From DASZQY01 sp035548515 (GTDB lineage Bacteria; Pseudomonadota; Alphaproteobacteria; Rhizobiales; Kaistiaceae), in the NCBI GenBank assembly GCA_035548515.1, contig DASZSW010000008.1, forward strand, positions 28,145 to 92,144: a DNA stretch of 64,000 nucleotides, read 5' to 3'. The notes below the pieces were generated by a model. The model worked only from the letters and a program-made list of their open reading frames with translations. It did no database searches and was not told the origin of the DNA. How positions within the stretch are numbered: position 1 is the first letter of the stretch; each line of letters begins with the position of its first letter. Of this stretch, positions 55,095 to 62,978 are shown one piece after another. The position numbers and the translations under genes were made by a program.

Positions 55095-56834
55095 TTAACC
55101 AAGCTCGCCGAGGCCCATCATCTGCTTCATGTGCTTGTCGTGACCGTAGACGTCGTTCCGCAGCTGCAGCGTGCCGGAGTCGTCAATCCAGGCCGTGAAG
55201 TACGTGATGTTGACCGGTATGTGGTGCGTCAGATTGACCGCGGTTTCCCTGCCGCCGACCAGCGATTTGAGCTGGGCGACCGAGACATTCGGGTCGTCAC
55301 GGAGCAGGGCGGCCGCGAAATCCCATGGGTTCTGGACGCGCATACAACCGTGACTCAACGCCCGGTAGTCGCGCTGGAAGAACGACTTCGACGGCGTGTC
55401 ATGCAGGTACACGGCGTAGGGGTTCGGGAACAGGAATTTGATCGAACCAAGCGCATTGTCATCGCCCGGTGGCTGTTTGATCTGGACGCGGCGCATGTCG
55501 ATCGTCGACCAGTCGATCATGGTCGGGTCCACCGGACGGAAGCTGCCGTCGAGGTTGGCGAACACCTGGTAGCCGCGCAGTGCGCCGCCCCCCGTTGCCT
55601 GGAGCTTGGGCAGCATCTCCTTTACGGCGATCGAGGCCGGAACGTTCCAGGTCGGGTTGACCACGGCAGTCTCGATCTCGTCCGAGAAGATCGGCGTCTG
55701 CTTGTCGGTCTGCCCCACGACGATGCGCGTCGTGTAGTCGATCTTACCGTTGCGGTAGATGTCGAGATTGAAGTTCGGGATGTTGACGCGGACGTAGAAC
55801 GGCCCGAGCTCCTCCGGCATCCAGCGCCAGCGCTCCATGTTCACCAGAATGGTGGAGACCGGGTCCGGCGGCGGCGTGTTCAGCGCGACGACGGTGCCCT
55901 TGCCGGCGGCGCCGTCGGCCTTCAGGCCCTTGGACGTCTGGAATGCTTTCACGGCGTCGGCGACCGCCTTGTCGTAGAGCTGCAGGTCGTCCGCCGGCGC
56001 AGTGACCTTCAACCGTGCGCGTAGGAACACTACGCGCATGTCTTTCACGCCGAGTTTCAGCGTGCCGCCCTCTGGAACCAAGATCGGGGTCTCGACAGGA
56101 TCGTCACGGATTTCGTGCAACCGCTCCTTCAGCGCGGCGAATTCCTTATGCTTCGGATCGTACGAAACGAACGTCGCTTCCGGATCGGCGGTCGTCGCCA
56201 TCGCCGTCAGCACGGCCAACGGGTCGAGCAGGTGCGGGGCGTAGTTGAAGTTTTCGCTGACCGTGCTCGGATCGAGCCGCCCCGAATGGACGTGGCGCGC
56301 GTAGGTTACGATCGCATCGGAAAGCTGCACGTCGGCCATCGCCAGATCGGCGGCGCTGGCGGGAACCGCGGAGCCCAGGTCCGCCGCAGGCAAGTTGTAG
56401 ATCGTGGGATCCAATCCCTCGTCGGCCGCCTTGCCGATCGCAGCGATGATGTTCTGCGCGCGCGGCGTCAGCTTACCGTCGAGGGTCCATGAGGGGGTGT
56501 AGCCCTGTTCGGCATAGTATTCGGCGACCGCGGCAGCATCCCGCTTGTCGAGGAAGGTGCCGACCGTGCCGGCGGTGGCGAGCGCGGCGCGAATCGCTGC
56601 GGTCTCGGGGTCAATGATGCTGTCGTAGATCGGGTACGGCGTCGCGACCTGCACCTCCGGCGCAGCCGGCTTCGGCTTGGCAACGGCGGTAGCGGCGGGA
56701 CGTGGCTTGGCGAGCGCGGGCTTCGGCAGGCCGAGAGGCGGCGTCGGCGCGGCGATCTGCGCTGCGGCCATCGAGGTCGCCAGGATCAGCGCGGAAACAC
56801 CCGCGAGCGTGGCAGAAAGGGTGCGAAGAATCAT
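55095..56834 (-). CDS. LD-transpeptidase (YcbB/LdtD-like) with peptidoglycan-binding domain
   Basis: The 579-residue protein has a signal peptide (MILRTLSATLAGVSALILATSMAAA), a Pro-rich linker, a PG-binding-like segment (KAVADAVKAFQTSKGLKADGAAGKGTV), and the YkuD catalytic domain with Cys497 in ALSHGCMRVQNPWDF. It makes 3-3 cross-links in peptidoglycan or attaches proteins in the periplasm. The ATG at 56834 gives a clean signal peptide; an earlier in-frame start would add a non-conserved 28 residues. Confidence 0.92.
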   Translation of the reverse strand: MILRTLSATLAGVSALILATSMAAAQIAAPTPPLGLPKPALAKPRPAATAVAKPKPAAPEVQVATPYPIYDSIIDPETAAIRAALATAGTVGTFLDKRDAAAVAEYYAEQGYTPSWTLDGKLTPRAQNIIAAIGKAADEGLDPTIYNLPAADLGSAVPASAADLAMADVQLSDAIVTYARHVHSGRLDPSTVSENFNYAPHLLDPLAVLTAMATTADPEATFVSYDPKHKEFAALKERLHEIRDDPVETPILVPEGGTLKLGVKDMRVVFLRARLKVTAPADDLQLYDKAVADAVKAFQTSKGLKADGAAGKGTVVALNTPPPDPVSTILVNMERWRWMPEELGPFYVRVNIPNFNLDIYRNGKIDYTTRIVVGQTDKQTPIFSDEIETAVVNPTWNVPASIAVKEMLPKLQATGGGALRGYQVFANLDGSFRPVDPTMIDWSTIDMRRVQIKQPPGDDNALGSIKFLFPNPYAVYLHDTPSKSFFQRDYRALSHGCMRVQNPWDFAAALLRDDPNVSVAQLKSLVGGRETAVNLTHHIPVNITYFTAWIDDSGTLQLRNDVYGHDKHMKQMMGLGELG

Positions 56835-56948
56835 GGGCAGCCGAGCCTCGAAATTCGGGTCGCAGAACGGGCGTCGTTTGACTTGAAAAGAGGCCAAAGG
56901 CCAGCCCATTTCAAGCACATCGCGCCGGCTTCAAGCGGATTTTACCGC

Positions 56949-58457
56949 CTACTCGGCGGCAATTCCGGCAACTGTGTCAGAAATGCCAAGCTCCTTGAGC
57001 TTGCGGTAAAGCGTCGAGCGGCCGATGCCGAGGCGGCGCGCGACCAACGTCATGCGGCCGGCGTAGCGTTCCAGCGCGAGCTTGATCATCTGCGCCTCGA
57101 CCTCTGCGAGCGGACGCACCTCGCCATCGTTGCCGATGGCAGTGATTTGCCCCGTGACCGAGGGCGACTCGATCGCCTGGGGTAGGCCGAAATCGAGTTC
57201 GACGTCCTCGACGGGTTCATGCGTCGACGGCGTGGAATCGTGTTTCGCTTCAGCAGCCCACGCGTGGCCATCGACATGCGCGGCAATCTGGGGGAACTCG
57301 TCCGCGGTAAGCACCGGCTCGTCCGCCAGCACCACGGCGCGGAACACGGCGTTCTCGAGCTGGCGGACATTGCCCGGCCAGTCGTAGCGCGACAGCATGG
57401 TGAGAGCGGCGGAATTGACGCCGCGAATAAAGGATTTGCCCTCCTCTGCGGCGAAGCGGGCGGTGAAGTGCCGCACCAGCGCCGGGATGTCGTCACGGCG
57501 CTCGCGCAGCGGCGGCACGCGGATCGGGAAAACGTTGAGGCGGTAGTAGAGGTCCTCGCGGAACTTGCCCGCTTTCACCAGGTCGATGAGGCTCTGATTG
57601 GTCGCGGAGATGAGGCGGAAATCGACGCGCAACGGGCGTTTGGCGCCGACGGGATCAATCTCGCCATCCTGGAGGGCACGGAGCAGCTTGACCTGGATGT
57701 CGAGCGGCAGCTCGCCGACTTCGTCGAGGAATAGTGTGCCGCCATGGGCCTCGCGGAACTTGCCGGTATGTTTGTCGGCGGCGCCGGTGAACGCGCCCTT
57801 CTCGTGGCCGAACAGGATGCTCTCCACGAGATTGTCGGGGATGGCGCCGCAGTTGACGGTGACGAAGGGCTTCGACTTACGGTCGCTGCCGCCCTGGATG
57901 GCGCGGGCGATCAGTTCCTTGCCGACGCCGCTTTCGCCCTCGATCAGGATCGGGATCTGCGAAGCAGCAGCGCGCTGACCGAGGCGGATGACCCGCTCCA
58001 TGGTCTGGCTGTGGGTGAGGATGTCGCGGAAGGTGAGGGTGCCCGTCTGCACGCGTTTCATGCGCGCGATTTCGCCTTCCAGCGCGCCAAGCTTGAGGGC
58101 GTTCTCGATCGAAACTTGCAGTCGCTCCGCCGAGGCAGGCTTCACGACGAAGTCGACGGCGCCGGCGCGCATGGCGGAGACGACCGTGTCGATGCCGCCG
58201 TGAGCAGTCTGCACGATGACCGGGATGTTGCGCTCGTTCTCGCGGAGCTTGGCCAGCACCGCCATGCCGTTCACCTCGGGCATGGCGAGGTCGAGGATGA
58301 CAAGGGCGATCGCCTCGCCCTCGGCCCGTGACAGCCGATCGAGGGCGGCCGATCCGCCTTCCACGGCGACGGCCGCATGGCCCATGCGCTCGACGGCCGC
58401 GGAAAGCAGACGACGCTGGATCGGGTCGTCGTCGACGATGAGGATTTCCGTGGGCAT
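56949..58457 (-). CDS. Sigma54-dependent response regulator (NtrC family)
   Basis: The 502-residue protein has an N-terminal receiver (MPTEILIVDDDPIQRRLLS, phospho-acceptor Asp56 in VILDLAMPE), a central AAA+ domain with Walker A GESGVGKE and the sigma54-contact GAFTGA in HEKGAFTGAADKH, and a C-terminal Fis-type helix-turn-helix (RMTLVARRLGIGRSTLYRKL). It would activate RpoN-dependent genes. No partner kinase is adjacent. A CtrA-like box 56 bases before its start may control it. Confidence 0.93.
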   Translation of the reverse strand: MPTEILIVDDDPIQRRLLSAAVERMGHAAVAVEGGSAALDRLSRAEGEAIALVILDLAMPEVNGMAVLAKLRENERNIPVIVQTAHGGIDTVVSAMRAGAVDFVVKPASAERLQVSIENALKLGALEGEIARMKRVQTGTLTFRDILTHSQTMERVIRLGQRAAASQIPILIEGESGVGKELIARAIQGGSDRKSKPFVTVNCGAIPDNLVESILFGHEKGAFTGAADKHTGKFREAHGGTLFLDEVGELPLDIQVKLLRALQDGEIDPVGAKRPLRVDFRLISATNQSLIDLVKAGKFREDLYYRLNVFPIRVPPLRERRDDIPALVRHFTARFAAEEGKSFIRGVNSAALTMLSRYDWPGNVRQLENAVFRAVVLADEPVLTADEFPQIAAHVDGHAWAAEAKHDSTPSTHEPVEDVELDFGLPQAIESPSVTGQITAIGNDGEVRPLAEVEAQMIKLALERYAGRMTLVARRLGIGRSTLYRKLKELGISDTVAGIAAE

Positions 58458-58512
58458 CAGCGCGACAGCGTCCCGGAGCGGCACATGTGACGGCGATACT
58501 CAGAGCCGCCAG

Positions 58513-58527
58513 TTAATCCGCGCTTAA
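58513..58527. promoter_or_regulatory. CtrA-binding site (TTAA-N7-TTAA)
   Basis: TTAA-TCCGCGC-TTAA followed by C is a full match to the CtrA consensus TTAA-N7-TTAAC. It lies between the divergent response-regulator gene (56 bases away) and the PepF gene (128 bases away). CpdR, also in this window, controls CtrA stability in Caulobacter. Confidence 0.6.
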
Positions 58528-58654
58528 CCCGAGGGACTTTGTCCCCAACGATTTCGGGATTGTGGCGCGGCCGTCACTCCTATGGGCGCACTTGCTCATC
58601 GCCGCCATCGCGCCGTATTGGAACGGTTAACGCCCAAACTTCGGAAAACAACGC

Positions 58655-60475
58655 ATGGCCAACACCAACACCGCCGTCGATCTCGGTCCGCTGCCCGAGT
58701 GGAATCTCGACGATCTCTACGTGGGACTCGACGATCCCGCGCTGGCGCGCGACCTCAAGCTGGCCCAGACGCGCAGCGAGGAATTCGAGACGCGGTTCAA
58801 GGGCAAGCTGGTGCAGGCCGCGTCCGGTTCCGGTGGAGGAAAGACGCTTGCCGAGGCAGTGGTCGCGTACGAGGCGCTGGAGGAGCTGCTCGGGCGGATC
58901 GTTTCGTTCGCCGGTCTCGTGCACGCCGGCGATACCAGTGATCCCAAACGGTCCAAGTTTTACGGCGACGTGCAGGAGCGGATCACGCTTGCCTCGTCGC
59001 ATCTGCTTTTCTTCGCGCTCGAGCTCAATCGTATCCCCGACGACCAGCTCGCCGCTGCGCTCAAGGATCCGGCGCTCGGTCACTACAAGCCATGGCTCGA
59101 CGACGTGCGCGCCGAGAAGCCGTACCAGCTCGAGGATCGCGTCGAACTTCTGTTCCACGAGAAGTCGGTGACCGCGCGAGGGGCGTGGAACCGTCTGTTC
59201 GACGACACGATGGCGGCGCTGCGTTTCAACGTTGAGGGCAAGGAACTCGCGATCGAGCCGACGCTGAATCTGCTCCAGGACCGCGACGGCAAAAAGCGCA
59301 AGGTTGCGGCCGAAGCGCTGGCGGCGACGTTCAGGGCTAACGTGCGGCTGTTCACGCACGTCACCAATACGCTGGCGAAGGACAAGGAAATCTCCGACCG
59401 CTGGCGTGGTTTCAAGGACGTCGCAGCGGCGCGGCATCTGTCCAACCGCGTCGAGCCGGAGGTTGTCGATGCGCTGGTAGCGGCGGTGCGGGCAGCCTAT
59501 CCGCGCCTGTCGCACCGCTACTACAAGCTCAAGGCCAAGTGGTTCGGCCGGGAAAGCCTCGACTATTGGGACCGTAATGCGCCGCTTCCCGACGTTGCGG
59601 CGGAGACGATCCCGTTCGCCGACGCGCGCGCCACGGTGCTCAATGCGTACGGTGCGTTCGCTCCCGAGATGGCGCGGATCGCGTCGCGCTTCTTCGACGA
59701 GCGGTGGATCGATGCGCCGGTGCGGCCGGGCAAGGCGCCCGGCGCGTTCGCGCATCCGACCGTGCCGTCAGCGCATCCGTACGTGCTGCTCAACTACCAG
59801 GGCAAGGTGCGCGATGTGATGACGCTGGCCCACGAGTTGGGCCATGGCGTGCACCAGGTGCTGGCGGCGGGGCAGGGTGCGTTGATGGCCTCGACGCCGC
59901 TGACGCTTGCCGAGACGGCGTCTGTGTTCGGTGAGATGCTCACATTCCGCGCCGTCCTTGAGGACACGACAGATGCCTCGCAGCGCCGCGCGATGATCGC
60001 GGCCAAAGTCGAGGACATGATCAACACCGTCGTGCGTCAGATCGCGTTCTATTCGTTCGAGCGCAAGGTCCACACCGAACGGCGTGAAGGCGAGCTGACG
60101 TCAGAGCGCCTCGGCGAAATCTGGCTGGACGTGCAAGGCGAGAGTCTCGGTCCGGCGATCAAGTTTCATCCGGGCTACGAGACGTACTGGACGTACATCC
60201 CGCACTTCATTCACTCGCCGTTCTACGTCTATGCCTATGCCTTCGGCGATTGCCTCGTGAATTCGCTCTACGCTGTTTACGAGGAGGCGGCCTCGGGCTT
60301 CCAGGAGAAGTATTTCGCGATGCTCAAGGCAGGTGGCACCAAGCATCACAAGGAGTTGCTGGCGCCCTTCGGTCTCGATGCTACCGACCCCGGTTTCTGG
60401 AATCGTGGACTCGGTGTGATCGAGCGGCTGATCACCGAGCTTGAAACCATGGAAGGCGACCCTCCTGTCGGCTAG
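58655..60475 (+). CDS. M3B oligoendopeptidase F-type peptidase
   Basis: The 606-residue enzyme has the zinc motif HELGH at residues 393-397 in TLAHELGHGVHQ, and the family's downstream segment ETASVFGEMLTFRAVL with the third ligand. The C-terminal YETYWTYIPHFIHSPFYVYAYAFG is typical of PepF-like M3B enzymes, which cleave peptides in the cytoplasm. No signal peptide. A second, distinct M3 enzyme lies at 3918. Confidence 0.92.
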   Translation: MANTNTAVDLGPLPEWNLDDLYVGLDDPALARDLKLAQTRSEEFETRFKGKLVQAASGSGGGKTLAEAVVAYEALEELLGRIVSFAGLVHAGDTSDPKRSKFYGDVQERITLASSHLLFFALELNRIPDDQLAAALKDPALGHYKPWLDDVRAEKPYQLEDRVELLFHEKSVTARGAWNRLFDDTMAALRFNVEGKELAIEPTLNLLQDRDGKKRKVAAEALAATFRANVRLFTHVTNTLAKDKEISDRWRGFKDVAAARHLSNRVEPEVVDALVAAVRAAYPRLSHRYYKLKAKWFGRESLDYWDRNAPLPDVAAETIPFADARATVLNAYGAFAPEMARIASRFFDERWIDAPVRPGKAPGAFAHPTVPSAHPYVLLNYQGKVRDVMTLAHELGHGVHQVLAAGQGALMASTPLTLAETASVFGEMLTFRAVLEDTTDASQRRAMIAAKVEDMINTVVRQIAFYSFERKVHTERREGELTSERLGEIWLDVQGESLGPAIKFHPGYETYWTYIPHFIHSPFYVYAYAFGDCLVNSLYAVYEEAASGFQEKYFAMLKAGGTKHHKELLAPFGLDATDPGFWNRGLGVIERLITELETMEGDPPVG

Positions 60476-60552
60476 GCGGGGGGCCGATTTCATCTTGTGC
60501 CGGGGAAGCGTGCACCTACATCATTCTCGTCCCGCTGGAGGGGATTGAGAAC

Positions 60553-60720
60553 ATGCGTTTCGTCTTCTTCGTCCTGCTGATCCTGCTCATTGCGCAGATC
60601 GGCTTCTGGCACACGCTGTTTGCTGTCCTTGGCGCAGCGTTGATGTTCGTCTTCTTCATCCCGCTGTTGCTGGTGGTGCTGCTGCTAGGCGGAATCCTGG
60701 TTTTGGCCGGCGTGCGGTAG
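60553..60720 (+). CDS. Very small two-helix membrane protein
   Basis: The 55-residue product MRFVFFVLLILLIAQIGFWHTLF and onward is nearly all hydrophobic, with two predicted membrane segments. GGAGGGG lies 10 bases before the ATG, and the stop is at 60718-60720. It lies 77 bases after the PepF gene. No homology is recognised; the ribosome site and composition argue that it is real. Confidence 0.6.
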   Translation: MRFVFFVLLILLIAQIGFWHTLFAVLGAALMFVFFIPLLLVVLLLGGILVLAGVR

Positions 60721-60858
60721 CGCTCCGCAGCCAGCGAACCCTTCTGCATTCCCGGCATGCCCAAAACCTAGGCGCGGCGCGACCTTAGGCCCTGATTGCC
60801 CGATGCTCCGTCTTTGCTATAAAGCGGCGGCTTTTCCGGGCGAGAGGGATCAGATTCC

Positions 60859-61014
60859 ATGGCCGATCATGCCGCGCAGGGCGCTGTCGAACTGGGGGGC
60901 ATCGTCGATGTCGCCGACCACGAGCGCACGTACCGGGGCTTCCTGACGCTCGTGAAATACGGCACCAGCGCCGTCGCCATCATCCTGATCTTGATGGCAT
61001 TCTTTCTGCTTTAG
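60859..61014 (+). CDS. aa3-type cytochrome c oxidase subunit IV
   Basis: The 51-residue protein begins MADHAAQGAVELGGIVDVADH, then ERTYRGFLTLVKYGTSA, with one membrane helix VAIILILMAFFLL at the end. This is the small bacterial subunit IV of aa3 oxidase, a single-helix accessory protein. It lies 51 bases before pntAA, an order seen in many alphaproteobacteria. It is short enough to be missed by automatic gene callers. Confidence 0.88.
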   Translation: MADHAAQGAVELGGIVDVADHERTYRGFLTLVKYGTSAVAIILILMAFFLL

Positions 61015-61065
61015 TCGCTGACGCTGCCTGAAGTCCCTGACGCTGCCTGACCTGAGGACGCTCGC

Positions 61066-62199
61066 ATGAAGATCGCCGTTCCGGCGGAACACGATGAGCC
61101 GCGCGTTGCCGCGACGCCGGAGACCGTGAAGAAATTCGTCGGCCTTGGCGCGTCCGTTTCCGTGCAGGCCGGCGCGGGCACGCAATCGCGGATCACAGAC
61201 GCCGATTACCAGGCCGCCGGCGCCACTATTGCGCCGGATGCGGCCACTGCGGTGCTGGATGCCGACATCGTCCTGAAGGTGCGTCGCCCGAGCGAATCCG
61301 AAGTGCGGGCCTATAAGCCTGGCGCGTTGGTATTCGCGACCATGGATCCATACGGCCATGAAGCCGAGATCAGGGCCATCGCCGCCGCCAATGTCGCGGC
61401 CTTCGCGATGGAGCTGATGCCGCGCATCACGCGCGCCCAGTCGATGGACGTGCTCTCCTCGCAGGCGAACCTCGCCGGCTACCAGGCTGTGGTGGATGCG
61501 GCGGCCGAATACGGACGCGCGCTGCCGATGATGATGACGGCAGCCGGCACCGTGCCGGCGGCGAAGGTTTTCGTCATGGGCGTTGGCGTCGCCGGCCTGC
61601 AGGCGATCGCGACGGCCCGGCGTTTAGGTGCGGTCGTCACTGCGACCGACGTGCGGCCGGCAACCAAGGAGCAGGTCGAAAGCCTCGGCGCAAAGTTCCT
61701 GGCGGTCGAGGACGACGAGTTCAAAAACGCGCAGACCGCCGGTGGCTACGCCAAGCCGATGTCGGCGGAGTATCAGGCCAAACAGGCGGTGCTCACCGCC
61801 GAGCACATCAGGAAGCAGGACATCGTCATCACCACGGCGCTGATCCCGGGGCGTCCGGCGCCGCGGCTGGTCACCTCCGCAATGGTTGCCTCGATGCGCC
61901 CGGGTTCGGTGCTGGTCGATCTCGCCGTTGAGCGAGGCGGCAACGTCGAGGGCGCCAAGCCGGGTCAGGTCGTCGAGACCAACGGCGTGAAGATCGTGGG
62001 CTACCTCAACGTGCCGGGACGCATCGCTGCGTCAGCGTCGGCGCTCTACGCCCGCAACCTCTACACTTTCGTCGAGACGCTGATCGACAAGGCGACCAAG
62101 ACGATCGCGGTGAATTGGGACGACGAGTTGGTGAAGGCGACGGATCTGACCCGCGACGGTAAAGTCGTTCATCCCGCATTTTCGGGCGAAGGAAAGTAG
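61066..62199 (+). CDS. pntAA: NAD(P) transhydrogenase alpha subunit part 1 (soluble NAD domain)
   Basis: The 377-residue protein is the dI (NAD(H)-binding) part of the proton-translocating transhydrogenase, split from the membrane part as in Rhodospirillum. It begins MKIAVPAEHDEPRVAATPETV, carries RITRAQSMDVLSSQANLAGYQAV, the Rossmann loop VFVMGVGVAGLQAIATARRLGA and TTALIPGRPAPRLVT. It is first in a tight operon with pntAB, a small membrane gene and pntB; the enzyme uses the proton gradient to make NADPH. Confidence 0.96.
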   Translation: MKIAVPAEHDEPRVAATPETVKKFVGLGASVSVQAGAGTQSRITDADYQAAGATIAPDAATAVLDADIVLKVRRPSESEVRAYKPGALVFATMDPYGHEAEIRAIAAANVAAFAMELMPRITRAQSMDVLSSQANLAGYQAVVDAAAEYGRALPMMMTAAGTVPAAKVFVMGVGVAGLQAIATARRLGAVVTATDVRPATKEQVESLGAKFLAVEDDEFKNAQTAGGYAKPMSAEYQAKQAVLTAEHIRKQDIVITTALIPGRPAPRLVTSAMVASMRPGSVLVDLAVERGGNVEGAKPGQVVETNGVKIVGYLNVPGRIAASASALYARNLYTFVETLIDKATKTIAVNWDDELVKATDLTRDGKVVHPAFSGEGK

Positions 62200-62202
62200 A
62201 GC

Positions 62203-62709
62203 ATGGACCCGACGCTCACTCCGGAACAGGCCGCGACGGCTGCGAAGGCAGCCGCAGACGCGGCGCAGATGGCGCACGACGCCGCCAACGCAGCGACGGC
62301 CTCCGCTGCGCAGGCGCAGGTCTACGCCGACCAGCTTGCCGAGGCTGCGGGTGTCGCGGTGCATGGCGCGACCGGTGGCCTGATCGATCCGTTCGTTTTC
62401 CGCCTGGCGATCTTCGTGCTGGCGATTTTCGTCGGCTACTACGTGGTGTGGTCGGTGACCCCAGCGCTCCACACGCCGCTGATGTCGGTCACCAACGCCA
62501 TCTCGTCGGTCATCGTCGTTGGTGCACTGCTGGCCGTCTCGGTGCAGCTGGTTGATGGCGCAGGCGCCGGGCACTGGTGGGCGCGCAGCTTCGGCTTCGT
62601 CGCGCTGATCCTGGCGTCGGTGAACATCTTCGGCGGGTTCCTCGTCACCCAGCGCATGCTGGCAATGTACAGAAAGAAGGCGCCGGCACCGGCGAAGTCG
62701 GGCTCCTGA
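62203..62709 (+). CDS. pntAB: NAD(P) transhydrogenase alpha subunit part 2 (membrane domain)
   Basis: The 168-residue product starts with an Ala-rich helical segment (about residues 1-50), unusual in length for this short membrane subunit. Three predicted helices follow: FVFRLAIFVLAIFVGYYVVW, SSVIVVGALLAVSVQLVDG and SFGFVALILASVNIFGGFLV. It starts 3 bases after pntAA and ends in a TGATG overlap with the next gene. Confidence 0.9.
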   Translation: MDPTLTPEQAATAAKAAADAAQMAHDAANAATASAAQAQVYADQLAEAAGVAVHGATGGLIDPFVFRLAIFVLAIFVGYYVVWSVTPALHTPLMSVTNAISSVIVVGALLAVSVQLVDGAGAGHWWARSFGFVALILASVNIFGGFLVTQRMLAMYRKKAPAPAKSGS

Positions 62710-62978
62710 TGGCGACGGCGCTGTTTGAAATCGCGACGGGCATTGCGTTCCTGGCGGTGCTCTACGTCGGTCTGCTGGCCCGCCCGGCCATCAAGGGCGT
62801 GGCGGGACGCCTGCAGGCGTTCGGCATCCTGTTGATCGCGGCCGGCGCGTTCTGCGTCTACGAGGGCCTCGACACGCGGGATGGGAACTTCTTGAGCGCG
62901 GGCGCTGTCGTTCTTGCGCTCGCCGCGCTGCTGGTCGCGGTCGGCCTTGGCATGCGTGCGCGGACGGAGCAGGTCTGA
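62709..62978 (+). CDS. Small three-helix membrane protein inserted in the pnt operon
   Basis: The 89-residue product MATALFEIATGIAFLAVLYVG and onward has three predicted membrane segments, including LQAFGILLIAAGAFCVYEGLD and AVVLALAALLVAVGLGM. It overlaps pntAB by one base (TGATG) and pntB by one base (TGATG), so translation is tightly coupled with both. It is not a known transhydrogenase domain. Possibly an assembly or stabilising factor; function unknown. Confidence 0.75.
   Translation: MATALFEIATGIAFLAVLYVGLLARPAIKGVAGRLQAFGILLIAAGAFCVYEGLDTRDGNFLSAGAVVLALAALLVAVGLGMRARTEQV

Noticed and set aside
54992..55198. Small plus-strand frame with a good GGAGGG site before the LD-transpeptidase end
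   Set aside because: Only the first ~37 codons are in non-coding DNA; the rest is antisense to the LD-transpeptidase gene and Arg/Ser/Ala-rich. It could be real, but nothing else supports it.
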